Of a stretch of DNA of 58,463 nucleotides, positions 46,017 through 53,998 are shown piece by piece; position 1 is the first letter of the stretch; every line of letters starts with the position of its first letter. A program made the position numbers and the translations under genes. The stretch covers positions 1 through 58,463 of the forward strand of contig JAJZAL010000008.1 of assembly GCA_021799405.1 (NCBI GenBank), in the 5' to 3' direction. The notes beneath the pieces are model-generated. The model saw only the letters and a list, made by a program, of their open reading frames with translations. It did not search any database and had not been told where the DNA came from. The DNA comes from Acidobacteriota bacterium. Its GTDB lineage: Bacteria; Acidobacteriota; Terriglobia; Terriglobales; Acidobacteriaceae.

Positions 46017-46207
46017 CGCTCACCTCCCGCGCAAACGACAGATCGGACTTTTCGCGACCGCCTGCCCCGCGTCCTCATAGTGGGCTTCGGAAAATCTTTC
46101 ATCCGACGCGCGCAATCCGAGCAATAGACGTTGCTGCTGCTCTGACTGCGAATCCAAAGGCAACCACAGCCTTCGCACACTTTTAAAGAGACCTTCAGAT
46201 ACATCAT
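46013..46207 (-). CDS. Small zinc-ribbon protein
   Basis: A 64-residue basic protein with a zinc-ribbon motif: VCEGCGCLW, a 12-residue knuckle gap, then YCSDCARR. Its C-terminus is Arg/Lys-rich (TRGRRSRKVR), suiting nucleic-acid binding. The start at 46207 is chosen for GGAGAAG eight bases upstream. It forms a coupled two-gene operon with the sigma-like gene. Role unknown; DNA or RNA polymerase binding are likely. Confidence 0.6.
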   Translation of the reverse strand: MMYLKVSLKVCEGCGCLWIRSQSSSNVYCSDCARRMKDFPKPTMRTRGRRSRKVRSVVCAGGER

Positions 46208-46286
46208 GATTCGCTTCTCCGCGGCAATGACGGTCACTCGGGGCTCGATCTTGCCGATTCCTCAGAAAAAGGGAAAGAGTCCTCCG

Positions 46287-46316
46287 CTTATATGCCGGTT
46301 CTAGGTTTCGGCGCAA
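46287..46316 (-). promoter_or_regulatory. Candidate promoter of the zinc-ribbon/sigma-like operon
   Basis: Minus strand TTGCGC (46316-46311), 18-base spacer, TATAAG (46292-46287). It ends 80 bases before the zinc-ribbon start. Confidence 0.4.
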
Positions 46317-46371
46317 TCTTCGGATCACTTTCCGGAAAATCAGTTGGGGGAAAACGCAGACTTGCAACATC

Positions 46372-46384
46372 GATCGTCACGATC
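46372..46384. promoter_or_regulatory. Palindrome GATCGT-C-ACGATC, operator candidate
   Basis: A perfect 6+1+6 inverted repeat in the divergent regulatory region, 56 bases upstream of the minus-strand promoter candidate. Confidence 0.4.
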
Positions 46385-46404
46385 TCCGGGGAATGATGCG
46401 CACA

Positions 46405-46417
46405 GTGGAATTTCCAC
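46405..46417. promoter_or_regulatory. Palindrome GTGGAA-T-TTCCAC, operator candidate
   Basis: A second perfect 6+1+6 inverted repeat, 33 bases centre to centre from the first. Its different sequence implies another protein or chance. Confidence 0.4.
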
Positions 46418-46642
46418 CGGCAGCTTTGCTAGCTGCTGTTTCTACTCATTTGTGCGGATCAGAAAGTGAGCTGACTTTATCGGCATGGAACCTAGTGGTC
46501 AATAAGACAAAGGTCATGTTCTATGGCAGCCGCAAATCGCACATTTAGTGTTACTTATAAAAGTACAGAAGCTTGCGAGTTGCGGCTTTTCTCGCGGCTA
46601 ATGAAACAGCAGCCCTGCGTGACTCATTGAAAATCATTCACA

Positions 46643-47353
46643 ATGACCTTTTCGCAGCTCCATGAGCGACTGCGCCTTGAAATGTGGCGGCGCATCCAAC
46701 GCGGAGTCGTGACAGGAAAGCTTCTCGCTGCACAAACAGGCCTGCGCCCTTCACATATCTCGAACTTCCTGCATCGCAAGCGAAAGCTCAGTCTTGCCGC
46801 GCTTGACAGACTGCTTGCTGCTCAGCAGATCACCATCCAGGAACTAGCTGGTTTTCCGCCAGAGGGGGACGATCAACCCGACGGCAACACGGCAGATACG
46901 CTGCGCATCCCGCTCATCGTGCAAACCGCCGCCGTCGCACTCCCGCTGATTCCCGCTCGCTCCATCCAGTCGTATATCGCCCTTCCCTCTGCGGAACTGG
47001 ACCGGTTCGCACCTCATTATTCAACCGGGCGCCGTTCATGGGAACGCTTCATCGCCGTCCGTGTCACAGGCGATCAGGCAACCGCGATGGAGCCCCTCCT
47101 GCAGGAATTGTCGATCGTCATCGTCGACCGCCATTACAACTCGCTCGTGCCGTTCGCTCCGCCACACCCCAACCTCTACGCATTGCGGGTCGGCAACAGA
47201 CTTCTGCTCCGATACGTTACTTTTGATTCTGATCGGCTGCTGCTGTGTCCACACCGCCTCGATTTCCCGCTCGAGGCCATGGAAATCCCACCTAACGACT
47301 TGCCCTCCGATCTCCTCATCGGTCGAGTATGCCTCTGCATCAGCGAAGTCTGA
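46643..47353 (+). CDS. XRE-family regulator with degenerate S24-like C-terminal domain
   Basis: A 236-residue protein. The N-terminal helix-turn-helix (about residues 24-46, LLAAQTGLRPSHISNFLHRKRKLS) is of the Cro/CI class. The C-terminal 100 residues resemble the LexA/CI S24 fold (FIAVRVTGDQATAMEPLLQELSIVIVDR), but the catalytic Ser of the GDSM motif is replaced and no Lys follows at the usual place, so self-cleavage is unlikely. It is divergent from the zinc-ribbon operon, and is followed by a small gene and an oxidoreductase. It may be a host regulator or a stranded phage repressor. Confidence 0.78.
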   Translation: MTFSQLHERLRLEMWRRIQRGVVTGKLLAAQTGLRPSHISNFLHRKRKLSLAALDRLLAAQQITIQELAGFPPEGDDQPDGNTADTLRIPLIVQTAAVALPLIPARSIQSYIALPSAELDRFAPHYSTGRRSWERFIAVRVTGDQATAMEPLLQELSIVIVDRHYNSLVPFAPPHPNLYALRVGNRLLLRYVTFDSDRLLLCPHRLDFPLEAMEIPPNDLPSDLLIGRVCLCISEV

Positions 47354-47406
47354 AGAGCGCGATGCCGCTCAATTTTGCTAGTATCGGCCCCAGAGGAGTC
47401 TCACTT

Positions 47407-47631
47407 ATGGAACAGGCGTTTCCAATCGCCAGCCTTTCTCGTCGAAACGAAGATATCGCCCTCGATCTGCTCAAGTTTGTCGTCACAACCACCGGTGCTG
47501 GCCGCTCCGGCGTCGCAGCCCCCGGTTTCGTCAGCTCTGCCACGTCAAAACCTGAAGACCACATCGAGCAACTACTTGAGCTCTATTCGCGTTGCCTCAA
47601 GGCCGTAGAAGGCAAAGGAGACGTCCGCTGA
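47407..47631 (+). CDS. Small conserved hypothetical protein
   Basis: A 74-residue protein with no recognised family: a polar N-terminus, DIALDLLKFVVTTTGAG, then a helical C-terminus HIEQLLELYSRCLKAVEG. The ATG at 47407 has GAGGAG nine bases upstream, which makes it a real gene. It lies 53 bases after the XRE gene, and its TGA overlaps the oxidoreductase start as CTGA. Confidence 0.65.
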   Translation: MEQAFPIASLSRRNEDIALDLLKFVVTTTGAGRSGVAAPGFVSSATSKPEDHIEQLLELYSRCLKAVEGKGDVR

Positions 47632-48698
47632 ACATCGCCGTAGTCGGTGCCGGAGCTTTCGGACGCAATCATCTGCGGGTCTACCGTGAACTGGCCTCCT
47701 CAAGGCCAATCACGGATCCCCCCGTACGCGTAACGGCCATCGTCGAGCCCAATCTAAGCCAGGCCGCCTCGTCGCTTTGGCCAGCAGAGCATCTCCTTCC
47801 ACCACCAACAACCTTCGACTCCGTGGATGCGTTGCTCGCAGCCCGCGAGCGCGGAGACATCGCCGTCGATGCAGCCTCGGTCTGTGTCCCTACCACCGCT
47901 CACTGCGACGTTACATCCTCCCTCCTTTCGGCCGGTATCGATGTTCTCGTCGAAAAGCCAATCGCCTCCACAGTTGCAGAGGCCGATCAAATGGTCGCTC
48001 TGGCGCTGCACCATTCACGCATACTCCAGGTCGGCCATCTCGAGCGCTTCAATCCTGCCGTTTTGGCTGCGAGTTCCATGCGCCATCAGCCCATGTTCTT
48101 TGAGGCCCACCGGCTCAGCATTTTCAGTCCCCGCGCCTTGGATGTCGATGTAGTCCTGGATCTGATGATTCACGATCTCGATATCGTGCTCGATCTGGCA
48201 CAATCACCGGTTCGCGAAGTTCACGCCGTTGGCCTCCCGATCGTCTCGCCCCAGGTCGATATTTCCAATGTTCGAATCGAATTCGACTCCGGTTGTGTGG
48301 CGAATTTTACCGCCAGCCGCGTCAGCACCGAGCGAGTCCGCAAGCTCCGCTTCTTCCAACCCCACCAGTACATCTCAATCGACTACGCCCGCAAAGACCT
48401 CTTGGTGATTGACGTCGCACCAGACACATTCCTCGCCGAAGCTGCCTTCTCAGCCAACCATCCTGTAAGCCCCGCGGCTTCGGCACTTCCTCCCGGTCTT
48501 CGCATGCACAAACCCCACGTTCAGGAGGACGAGCCACTCCGCCTGGAAATCGAGTCTTTTCTGGAATGCGTTCGTACGCGCCGGACGCCGCTCGTAACCG
48601 GCGACGACGGCCGCCGTGCTCTTGCTCTTGCCACCCGGATTCATGAGGCAATGTCGGCCCATGCCCGTCGCGCCGGTCTCGAGCGTTTCATGCTTTAG
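47628..48698 (+). CDS. Gfo/Idh/MocA-family oxidoreductase, apparent CTG start
   Basis: A 356-residue NAD(P)-dependent sugar oxidoreductase. The Rossmann motif VVGAGAFGRNHLRVY starts at residue 4, EKPIA follows near residue 105, and GHLERFNPAV near 140 resembles UDP-GlcNAc 3-dehydrogenases of lipid A diaminosugar synthesis, though that is tentative because no aminotransferase partner is adjacent. Conserved sequence starts at once after a CTG at 47628, preceded by GGAG (seven bases) and overlapping the previous stop as CTGA. A TTG at 47592 gives only an Arg-rich extension. The stop lies inside a repeat. Confidence 0.88.
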   Translation: MNIAVVGAGAFGRNHLRVYRELASSRPITDPPVRVTAIVEPNLSQAASSLWPAEHLLPPPTTFDSVDALLAARERGDIAVDAASVCVPTTAHCDVTSSLLSAGIDVLVEKPIASTVAEADQMVALALHHSRILQVGHLERFNPAVLAASSMRHQPMFFEAHRLSIFSPRALDVDVVLDLMIHDLDIVLDLAQSPVREVHAVGLPIVSPQVDISNVRIEFDSGCVANFTASRVSTERVRKLRFFQPHQYISIDYARKDLLVIDVAPDTFLAEAAFSANHPVSPAASALPPGLRMHKPHVQEDEPLRLEIESFLECVRTRRTPLVTGDDGRRALALATRIHEAMSAHARRAGLERFML

Positions 48699-48813
48699 AG
48701 CATTTCCCCTATTGGTATAGACCGAAGAGAAAATCTCAACGCAGCTTTTCCGTTATGAAAAAGCTGCGCTTGGTTGAATTCAGAAAGTTCACAGGAATAG
48801 GGGAATGCTCTAA
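48695..48813. repeat. Nested palindromic repeat (REP/MITE-like), about 119 bases
   Basis: Outer arms ttagagcatttcccctatt (48695-48713) and aataggggaatgctctaa (48796-48813) are inverted repeats with one bulged base. Inner arms cgcagctttt (48740-48749) and aaaagctgcg (48759-48768) are perfect. No frame inside. The left end includes the stop codon of the oxidoreductase. Only one copy is in this window. Confidence 0.7.
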
Positions 48814-48855
48814 GAACTATCTGCGCGACCAAATCAAAGTCCTAACCTCGTTCGC

Positions 48856-49749
48856 CTAGCACTTCTCTCCACGCTCGGCCGCCACAGCCGCTCCAACCAG
48901 GGTTCGCAGGCGGTCCTCCGGCAGTATCTCCACGGTGTAGCCTTGCAAGGGGCTCATCTTGACCATCTCGTAGAGGTAATGCCGCAGCGTGTTCAGGTCT
49001 AACCGGTCAATGTCGCGTCCCGTGTAGCAGAATCGGCCAGGCCCCTCCAGATGTATCTGAGACGCAGTCGCCGCCGCTAGGGCGCGGTGCCACAGGTCCA
49101 CAAAATCTGCGCATCGACGATCCCCGTTCTTCGCCGCCTCAAACACTTCGTCGGGTTCCATATCGAGGAATCGCAGACGCATTGCTCGATTCCCCATAAT
49201 CCCTTCCAGATGCCCCTTGCCCCCGCATCCGCAATAGCGTTCCTTCGGGTCAAGCGACACCACCATATGACCGCCCTCCCAGGCCCCTTCCGTATATGGA
49301 TAGCGCCCGAACCCAATACCGTTCCCGATCGTCCAGACCCGGATCAGCTTATTGAATTCCTTGCGCGCCGCAGCCACGCCGGCTGCCGATGCGTCGGCGT
49401 CGTTACAGAGACCTACCGGGAAGTCGAATCCGCGTTCCCGCAGTTCAGCGCCCACGTCATTGCAAATGTGCGTGCCTTTGAGCTGTGGCAAATTAGGAGA
49501 ATCCTCCAGCACTCCCTGGATTACGATGCCTGGCACAGCCACACCCACGGCCACAATATCGGCGTCCCTCGGAACCAATTCCACCACCGCATCGCAGATC
49601 AAATGACACAGTTGTTCCTTCGGGATTTCAATAAGGCCGTTTTCATCAAACTCCCTGGGAAGATGAATCGGTTCTCCCACCAGTTCGTGATGCTCCACCA
49701 GCCCCGCGGTGATCTGGTCCGTCAGCACTATCCCTATGGATTTCGCCAT
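48856..49749 (-). CDS. ROK-family protein (glucokinase-like)
   Basis: A 297-residue ROK protein without an N-terminal DNA-binding domain, so a sugar kinase and not a repressor. Features are VGVAVPGIV, the catalytic Asp in GLCNDADASAAGVAA, a glycine-rich loop in GNGIGFG, and the zinc-like ERYCGCGGKGHLEGIMG region, where the motif is C-x-C-x2-G-x-G-x2-E. Substrate is likely a hexose or N-acetylhexosamine but not determinable. It stands alone, followed by sthA upstream on the same strand by 56 bases. Confidence 0.85.
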   Translation of the reverse strand: MAKSIGIVLTDQITAGLVEHHELVGEPIHLPREFDENGLIEIPKEQLCHLICDAVVELVPRDADIVAVGVAVPGIVIQGVLEDSPNLPQLKGTHICNDVGAELRERGFDFPVGLCNDADASAAGVAAARKEFNKLIRVWTIGNGIGFGRYPYTEGAWEGGHMVVSLDPKERYCGCGGKGHLEGIMGNRAMRLRFLDMEPDEVFEAAKNGDRRCADFVDLWHRALAAATASQIHLEGPGRFCYTGRDIDRLDLNTLRHYLYEMVKMSPLQGYTVEILPEDRLRTLVGAAVAAERGEKC

Positions 49750-49805
49750 GCCCTTGTCCCTCTTCCTGCCTGAACTGCTTGTAGATCTTTCGCCGTATTT
49801 CGTAG

Positions 49806-51203
49806 CTACGTATCGAATCGAGCCAGCCGGTTCATCCCATTAAACGCCGCCGCTTTATAACATTCGGCCAGCGTAGGATAGTTAAATACCGTATCGACAA
49901 AGTAGTCTAGCGCGCCGCTCAGGGCCATGACCGCCTGGCCAATGTGGATCAGCTCTGAAGCCCCTTCTCCGATGATGTGCACGCCTAAAATCTGCTTGCT
50001 GTCACGGTGGAAAATCAGCTTCAGCCGCCCGGTTGTATCGCCGCGTATCTGGCCTCGTGCGATCTCCCGGTAATAGGCCACACCTACCTCGTAGGGAACA
50101 TCTTCTTCGGTCAGCTGTTCCTCGGTTTTTCCTATGAACGAAATTTCGGGAATCGTATAGATCCCGTATGGGTAAAAGCTGGGATTGGACTGCAGAGCCT
50201 CATTACCGTATGCCCGCTCCACCGCAATCCGCCCCTGCTCCATGGAAACGGAAGCAAGGCTCGGAAATCCAATAACATCACCGGCTGCATAAATGTGCGG
50301 CACTTTGGTGCGGAAATCCTTATCCACGGGGATGCGCCCGCGCTTGTCCGCGTCAATGCCTGCCGCCGCCAGATTCAATTCATCCACGTTCCCTTGCCTT
50401 CCAACCGCGTAGAGAAGCGCATCCCCGGAAATCCTCTTCTTGCTCTCCAAATTAGCGACTACAGTCCCGTCTGGCATTTCCTCCACGCTCTCCACTTCCT
50501 CATTCAGCCGCATGGTCACGCGGCTGTCGCGCAGGTGGTAGCTCAGCGCTTCCACAATCTCCTGATCGGCAAACTCCAGCAGCCTCGGCCGCTTTTCCAC
50601 CAGGGTCACCCGGATCCCCAGGGCTGCGAACATACACGTATATTCCACCCCAATTACGCCGCCGCCCACGACAATCATCGTTCTCGGCAACTGATTCAGC
50701 TCCAGAATCTGGTCACTGTTAATGATCGTTTTGCCGTTGATCGGAACCTTTGGGGTGCAGGCGGGCTTGGTACCGACGGCAATCAAAATATTGTCCGCTT
50801 CGTAGATCGACTCCCCCTGGGGCCCCGCCACCTTGACTCGATTTGGACTCTCGAAGCTGGCAATTCCGTGAATCACATCGATCAGGTTGCGCGACAGTTG
50901 CGCTTCCGTCACATCGATCTCGGTCTTGATCACATGCTGAACTCGAAATGCAAGGTCCGCCATCGTGATCTTTTCCTTTACCCGGTAATTCATCCCATAG
51001 ATCGAGCGATAGTTGTATCCAGAAAGGTGCAACACCGCTTCCCGCATTGTTTTGCTTGGAATGGTTCCCGTGTTGATGCAAACGCCGCCAACCACGCTCC
51101 GCATTTCAACCAGAGCGACACGTTTGCCCTTCTTCACCGCGGAAACCGCGGCCCTCTGCCCGGAAGGTCCCGAACCGATGACCAGTAGATCGTATTTCGC
51201 CAT
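49806..51203 (-). CDS. sthA: SthA, soluble pyridine nucleotide transhydrogenase
   Basis: A 465-residue flavoprotein of the dihydrolipoamide dehydrogenase superfamily. FAD motif GSGPSG is at 10-15; the redox site reads C42-INTG-T47, so the second redox Cys of dihydrolipoamide or glutathione reductase is absent, as in SthA. The NAD(P) motif GGGVIGVEY and the second FAD motif HIYAAGDVIG follow, with the C-terminal dimer domain. It re-balances NADPH and NADH. The ATG at 51203 has AAGGA upstream; 466 residues is the Escherichia length. Confidence 0.9.
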   Translation of the reverse strand: MAKYDLLVIGSGPSGQRAAVSAVKKGKRVALVEMRSVVGGVCINTGTIPSKTMREAVLHLSGYNYRSIYGMNYRVKEKITMADLAFRVQHVIKTEIDVTEAQLSRNLIDVIHGIASFESPNRVKVAGPQGESIYEADNILIAVGTKPACTPKVPINGKTIINSDQILELNQLPRTMIVVGGGVIGVEYTCMFAALGIRVTLVEKRPRLLEFADQEIVEALSYHLRDSRVTMRLNEEVESVEEMPDGTVVANLESKKRISGDALLYAVGRQGNVDELNLAAAGIDADKRGRIPVDKDFRTKVPHIYAAGDVIGFPSLASVSMEQGRIAVERAYGNEALQSNPSFYPYGIYTIPEISFIGKTEEQLTEEDVPYEVGVAYYREIARGQIRGDTTGRLKLIFHRDSKQILGVHIIGEGASELIHIGQAVMALSGALDYFVDTVFNYPTLAECYKAAAFNGMNRLARFDT

Positions 51204-51423
51204 AGAATTCCTTGCGTTCAGCGCCCATCTTCTAGCCGAAGCGGCCGGCCCACCATGAAACCCCGGATGCTCCGTACCCAGATTTTCATTCCGGGAGGTA
51301 CCCTCCTCGGAAGGAGATTTGCAAAGCTTCTGGCAAACCCCATACGGCATGGACTCGCTCCACGAAGAATATCAGCGTAGCCAGACCGCTTGCTCTCTCA
51401 GATTTTTGCTAATTTGCTCTTAG

Positions 51424-52077
51424 ATGCTGCTCTATGCCATCACCCAACGCTCCCTCTTCTCCGGAACCGAGGAAGATCGTGCGAAGTCGCTCCTCGCTCA
51501 GGCAAGCAAGCTGGCTGCAGGTGGAGTTCACTACCTCCAGATTCGCGAAAAAGACCTGTCGCTTTCCGCTCTTGGTGCCCTCGCAGCCTCTATCGTCACA
51601 GCAGTTCACTCAGAAGGCTCCTCTATGCGGGTACTCCTGAACGGTCCGGCGGCCGTCGCTATGGAGACGAATTGTGATGGAATTCATCTGAGCAGTGATT
51701 CCCCAGAGAATGCAGCGCTCGCCGCGCGGCGACTCTATCGTCAGCGTGGGCGCGACTGCACGATCAGCGCAGCCTGCCATACTCTAAACGAAGTCCGCGA
51801 ACGTCGCGGCTATGCGGATCTCCTGCTCTTTTCGCCTGTCTTCGAAAAAATCGAGCCCCAACGCATCATCCATGGTGTCGGACTCTCTGCTTTGTCACAG
51901 GCGGTGACAACCGCGCAGGGAGTACCCGTGTTCGCTCTGGGCGGCGTGACGGTGCAAAATGCGCACGCATGCACGGCCGCCGGCGCTGCGGGGATTGCGG
52001 CCATTCGCCTCTTTTACGGCGAAGGTTGGAAAGCCATCGCCCCTCATCTACCAACTTCGCGCAGGAGTTCCGACTAG
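51424..52077 (+). CDS. thiE: ThiE, thiamine-phosphate synthase
   Basis: A 217-residue TIM barrel of the ThiE/TenI family. Motifs: YAITQRS, the phosphate loop-adjacent YLQIREKDLS, VLLNGPAAVAMETNCDGIHL, LFSPVFEK and FALGGVT. It couples HMP-PP with thiazole phosphate. TenI-like members share the fold, but QIREKD and the LN-x3 region favour ThiE. No TPP riboswitch was recognised upstream. The stop codon is in the first unit of a tandem repeat. It is divergent from sthA. Confidence 0.85.
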   Translation: MLLYAITQRSLFSGTEEDRAKSLLAQASKLAAGGVHYLQIREKDLSLSALGALAASIVTAVHSEGSSMRVLLNGPAAVAMETNCDGIHLSSDSPENAALAARRLYRQRGRDCTISAACHTLNEVRERRGYADLLLFSPVFEKIEPQRIIHGVGLSALSQAVTTAQGVPVFALGGVTVQNAHACTAAGAAGIAAIRLFYGEGWKAIAPHLPTSRRSSD

Positions 52078-52169
52078 AGCAGGTGCTGCTTCCTAGAGCA
52101 GGTGCTGCTTCCTAGAGCAGGTGCTGCTTCCTAGAGCAGGTGCCGCTTCCTAGAGCAGGTGCCGCTTCC
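52075..52169. repeat. Tandem array of five 19-base units
   Basis: The unit tagagcaggtgctgcttcc occurs three times exactly (52075, 52094, 52113) and twice with ctg changed to ccg (52132, 52151). Each unit includes agcag-gtg-ctgct, a small hairpin. Both flanking genes end inside the array: thiE at the first TAG and the minus-strand gene at the TAG spanning 52150-52152. Confidence 0.95.
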
Positions 52170-52677
52170 GCTTCTTCGCCTTTTCCACCGGCTTCGGCAT
52201 CGGGATATTCGTCTGCTGTGCATTCACGCAGCGCCACCCTGCGGGCGTCTTCTCAAAGACGTGTGTGAACACGCCCTGCTCCGCATGCGGCATCCCGTCC
52301 ACTGACACCTTGATCGCGTAAGTGCCGTTCACGATGGCCGTATCGCCAAACTCACGCAGGCTTGTTACCCGCTGCAGCATGCTGTACGGTTCGGCATCTC
52401 CCTTCGCAAACAGGAACGCGATGTACTCGTCTCGCGTCTCCACATCGCCCGAAGGGGTAATGTCCACAAAAGAGGGTGCCAGCAGCAGGTCCATGGTGTA
52501 CTGGTCTGGGTTGACCACCGCGGCACTCCACTTGTCTTCCATCGTCTGAAAGGCCTTGATCCCATTCGCCTGCTGGACAATATTGGACTGCGCCTGGGCA
52601 AAGCCTGGGGCAATGAACATACCCGCAGCGAGGGCCAAGCCAACCGGTGCAGCCTGTAAGGTTTTCCAAAGCTTCAT
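52150..52677 (-). CDS. Exported SnoaL/DUF4440-like protein
   Basis: A 175-residue protein with a signal peptide (residues 1-29, ending AQAQS) and an NTF2-like fold: ALEDK-type start IKAFQTMEDKWSAAVV, then LLAPSFVDITPSGDVETRDEYIAFL, TAIVNGTYAIKVS and GVFTHVFEKTPAGWRCVNAQQT. The final 15 residues are Lys/Arg-rich. Likely periplasmic; role unknown. Its stop is in the 19-base tandem array. Confidence 0.8.
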   Translation of the reverse strand: MKLWKTLQAAPVGLALAAGMFIAPGFAQAQSNIVQQANGIKAFQTMEDKWSAAVVNPDQYTMDLLLAPSFVDITPSGDVETRDEYIAFLFAKGDAEPYSMLQRVTSLREFGDTAIVNGTYAIKVSVDGMPHAEQGVFTHVFEKTPAGWRCVNAQQTNIPMPKPVEKAKKRKRHLL

Positions 52678-52711
52678 ATTTTACTTTCCTTGCTTCCCTG
52701 TTCCCGGCGCA

Positions 52712-53740
52712 CTACGACCGAATCTTCACGAGTTCAGAATTCTGCCCCGGTGAAATCGAACTGGTCTGCGGAGCGCGCCAGTGATCAATGTAAGAAATCT
52801 GGTGCACGCAACTGATCGTGCAGTGCGGTGCGCATGTCTTTTCCGTCTTAAACTCCCGCCGCACGTCGTGGACACTGTATTCCGCCAGTGGTACACCCGG
52901 ATATCCTCGCTGCTGCGAGCAGTAATGCACCAGCCCGTTCTCGCAGATGTACAGATAGCGTGAACCCGCGCGGCACCGCCATTCGTTTGGCTGCCCGTTC
53001 GCAATAGCCTCCTGGAACTGGTTAAACCGCGAATAGTTCTTCTTCTTCCACCCGCGCATTTCGTCCCAGACCTTCCGCTCGGCATCGCCCAGCGGTTTCA
53101 GTTGGCCTTCCCCGTCGTGAATGATCCCGATCGTCGACGTAAATCCCAATGCAATGGCCCTGCGTCCTATCGTCAGCGCGTCCTGCGGACTCTTGATGCC
53201 TCCGCCAACTACAGAGTTGATATTGACGTGAAATTCCGCGTACTCGGCCAGATTTTGCAGTTTCTTGTCCAGAACCTTCAGACTCTTCTTTGACACATCG
53301 TCCGGCTGCACATTGTCAATCGAGATCTGCAAATGATCCAGACCGGCCCGATTCAGCCGCACGATCCGCTCCGGAACCAGGTAGTAGCCGTTCGTAATCA
53401 TGCCCGCGATACACCCGTGAGAACGAATCCGCGCAATGATCTCATCTAGATCCGGGTGCAGTGTGGGTTCTCCGCCTGAAAGCGTAATAATGCTCGTCCC
53501 CAGCCGCGCCAGATGATCGATCCTTCGCAACATTTCTTCAATTGGCACTGGCTTTGAGAAATCGTCGTATTCGTTGCAGTAGGTGCAGGACAGGTTACAG
53601 CGCCGCATCGGCACAATCTGCGCCATTACGGGATGACGCGTCGACGCCAGCGCATGCGCCACCGTTGCCAGCTCCCTGACCTTGCGCTCAGCGGCTTTGG
53701 CGCGGCGCACCGCCTGACTTGGTTTTGCAACTTCCGGCAT
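52712..53740 (-). CDS. Radical SAM protein with SPASM-like C-terminus
   Basis: A 342-residue radical SAM enzyme. The cluster Cys triad is C48-NLS-C52-TY-C55, and GGEPTLHPD with later INSVVGGG fit the barrel. The C-terminus has extra cysteines ([19 protein letters not shown] and CAPHCTISC), suggesting an auxiliary iron-sulfur cluster of the SPASM/Twitch type. Such enzymes modify peptides or other substrates; nothing nearby indicates a peptide precursor. The target is unknown. ATG at 53740, weak ribosome site. Confidence 0.85.
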   Translation of the reverse strand: MPEVAKPSQAVRRAKAAERKVRELATVAHALASTRHPVMAQIVPMRRCNLSCTYCNEYDDFSKPVPIEEMLRRIDHLARLGTSIITLSGGEPTLHPDLDEIIARIRSHGCIAGMITNGYYLVPERIVRLNRAGLDHLQISIDNVQPDDVSKKSLKVLDKKLQNLAEYAEFHVNINSVVGGGIKSPQDALTIGRRAIALGFTSTIGIIHDGEGQLKPLGDAERKVWDEMRGWKKKNYSRFNQFQEAIANGQPNEWRCRAGSRYLYICENGLVHYCSQQRGYPGVPLAEYSVHDVRREFKTEKTCAPHCTISCVHQISYIDHWRAPQTSSISPGQNSELVKIRS

Positions 53741-53998
53741 GCTCTATTTATTGAATCACAACTGCGTGCTTCAGCACGTGCTGCGGAAACCGGAAAGTTT
53801 CGCGAAAACAGCACTTTCCATCCAGTCACTATACGCTTCTCGGTCCGCACGAACTGACGGTCCGGGCTGAATTCCCGTCCGGCTCAGGGGGGTCGCTATC
53901 TTGGTCAAACGAGGATGCAGTCCAGGACCAGCTCATTTCGGTACCCCATTCGTCGAATGCCAGGTCATTGCCAGCCTCCTGAAACACTCGTAGTTCCC

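Larger units (their letters stand above)
46208..46642. other. Divergent regulatory region between zinc-ribbon and XRE genes
   Basis: 435 bases between divergent operons. It holds a promoter candidate for the minus-strand operon and two perfect 13-base palindromes (listed separately). tataaa at 46556-46561 could be the -10 of the XRE gene. Nothing protein-like is seen. Confidence 0.5.

Noticed and set aside
45555..47353. XRE regulator as definite phage repressor
   Set aside because: It is followed on the same strand by a small host-like gene and a sugar oxidoreductase, so it may be a host regulator; kept only as a possibility.
51351..51423. TPP riboswitch upstream of thiE
   Set aside because: The 73 bases before thiE lack the conserved CTGAGA and ACCTGATC-type elements; the region is also too short.
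52075..52169. Tandem repeat as a CRISPR array
   Set aside because: Units are directly abutting with no spacers, and no cas gene is near.
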